Below are positions 63,590 to 64,000 of a stretch of 64,000 nt of DNA, in pieces. Both the position numbers and the translations under genes were made by a program. The number at the start of each line of letters is the position of its first letter. Position 1 is the first letter of the stretch. The DNA is from Aplidium turbinatum (Eukaryota; Chordata; Ascidiacea; Aplousobranchia; Polyclinidae): contig OU964921.1 in the NCBI GenBank assembly GCA_918807975.1, positions 24,702,498-24,766,497 on the forward strand, read 5' to 3'. The notes under the pieces were generated by a model. The model saw nothing but the letters and a program-made list of their open reading frames with translations. It was not told the DNA's origin and made no database searches.

Positions 63590-64000
63590 GCAGGGGTCAA
63601 AGGTTTTTATTTGTTTAATTTAAAGTTTATAACTCCTGATGACAGCAGATACGCTGCTGGCGTAACAAAGCTTCGATGGCACAGAGATAACGCAATGAGT
63701 CTCAAAGAATTTATTTTATTTTGTTAGTTCGAATTGCAGAATTTAGAACGCCAAACTTTTTAACTAGCCTTTTCAGAATGAATAGATTTTTGAATTTAAA
63801 ACGTAAGAATTATCGTAATGCTTATTTTATGTTGTGTGTGAAACTTGTTTGTGCGGATGTAAATAAAGCACTTCCAAAATAAAAGAAAAACAAGCAATTA
63901 CATAATTTAAAATTGGCAAATTCCAACAACATGTTTACGAACTGGGGTGAACTCCTGGTGAGATTCCGTCGCAGAGGTGAACCGTTTGTTAAAGCGGAGA
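63590..64000 (+). repeat. Dispersed 0.4-kb repeat, copy 2
   Basis: Matches 12405-12800 in the same orientation and continues past the window end. Differences are scattered substitutions and small indels. Confidence 0.75.

Noticed and set aside
1-64000. CRISPR arrays, operons or bacterial regulatory sites
   Set aside because: Spliceosomal introns, SINEs, LINEs and hAT elements show that this is an animal nuclear genome. The only regular arrays are the minisatellite and the satellite.

Overview
The window is AT-rich, intron-rich metazoan nuclear DNA with few genes and many transposons: tRNA-headed SINEs, several LINE types, hAT, pogo/Tigger, mariner and piggyBac elements, and one BEL/Pao element. 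It suggests an invertebrate animal. The sequence alone does not settle the phylum; the SINE bodies and the mix of LINEs would fit a marine invertebrate.

The main host gene is a complete CDC73 (parafibromin, a Paf1-complex subunit) on the minus strand. It has 11 coding exons from the ATG at 51299 to the stop at 11875. The exons join in phase into a 563-residue protein that follows the human protein from start to end. The introns carry most of the repeats: intron 1 is 15.7 kb, intron 4 is 9.9 kb, and introns 6 and 9 are 4-5 kb, whereas introns 2, 3, 7, 8 and 10 are only 0.1-0.5 kb. A 0.4 kb minisatellite with about 17 copies of the E-box CAGGTG lies 240-660 bp upstream of the ATG.

A second, unrecognised gene lies on the minus strand around 55463-58362. 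Four exon-like blocks encode a split Ulp1/SENP-like (C48) peptidase domain with HW and NCG motifs. One of its introns is filled by a transposon that is itself interrupted by a hAT element.

Layout: 1-11.8 kb is intergenic, with copies of a long-inverted-repeat family plus piggyBac, Ty3/Gypsy, pogo and mariner remnants. 11.9-51.3 kb is CDC73. Its intron 4 holds nested hATs and a composite inverted-repeat element. Its intron 1 holds a hAT that contains a second hAT (with further hATs inside) and a young BEL/Pao element, followed by another hAT with a 980-bp long-TIR element inside. 51.3-54.4 kb is the upstream flank with the minisatellite and a LINE. 54.4-58.4 kb is the C48-like gene. 58.4-64 kb holds a pogo transposase, a roughly 180-bp-period satellite cut by a small MITE, a LINE with an open reverse-transcriptase frame, and the second copy of a 0.4 kb dispersed repeat.

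The most unusual material is the family of long-inverted-repeat elements with 8-9 bp target duplications. Their ends are built from short tandem TTCGG-type modules, and their interiors carry captured coding fragments, including a LINE reverse-transcriptase piece present in at least three copies.
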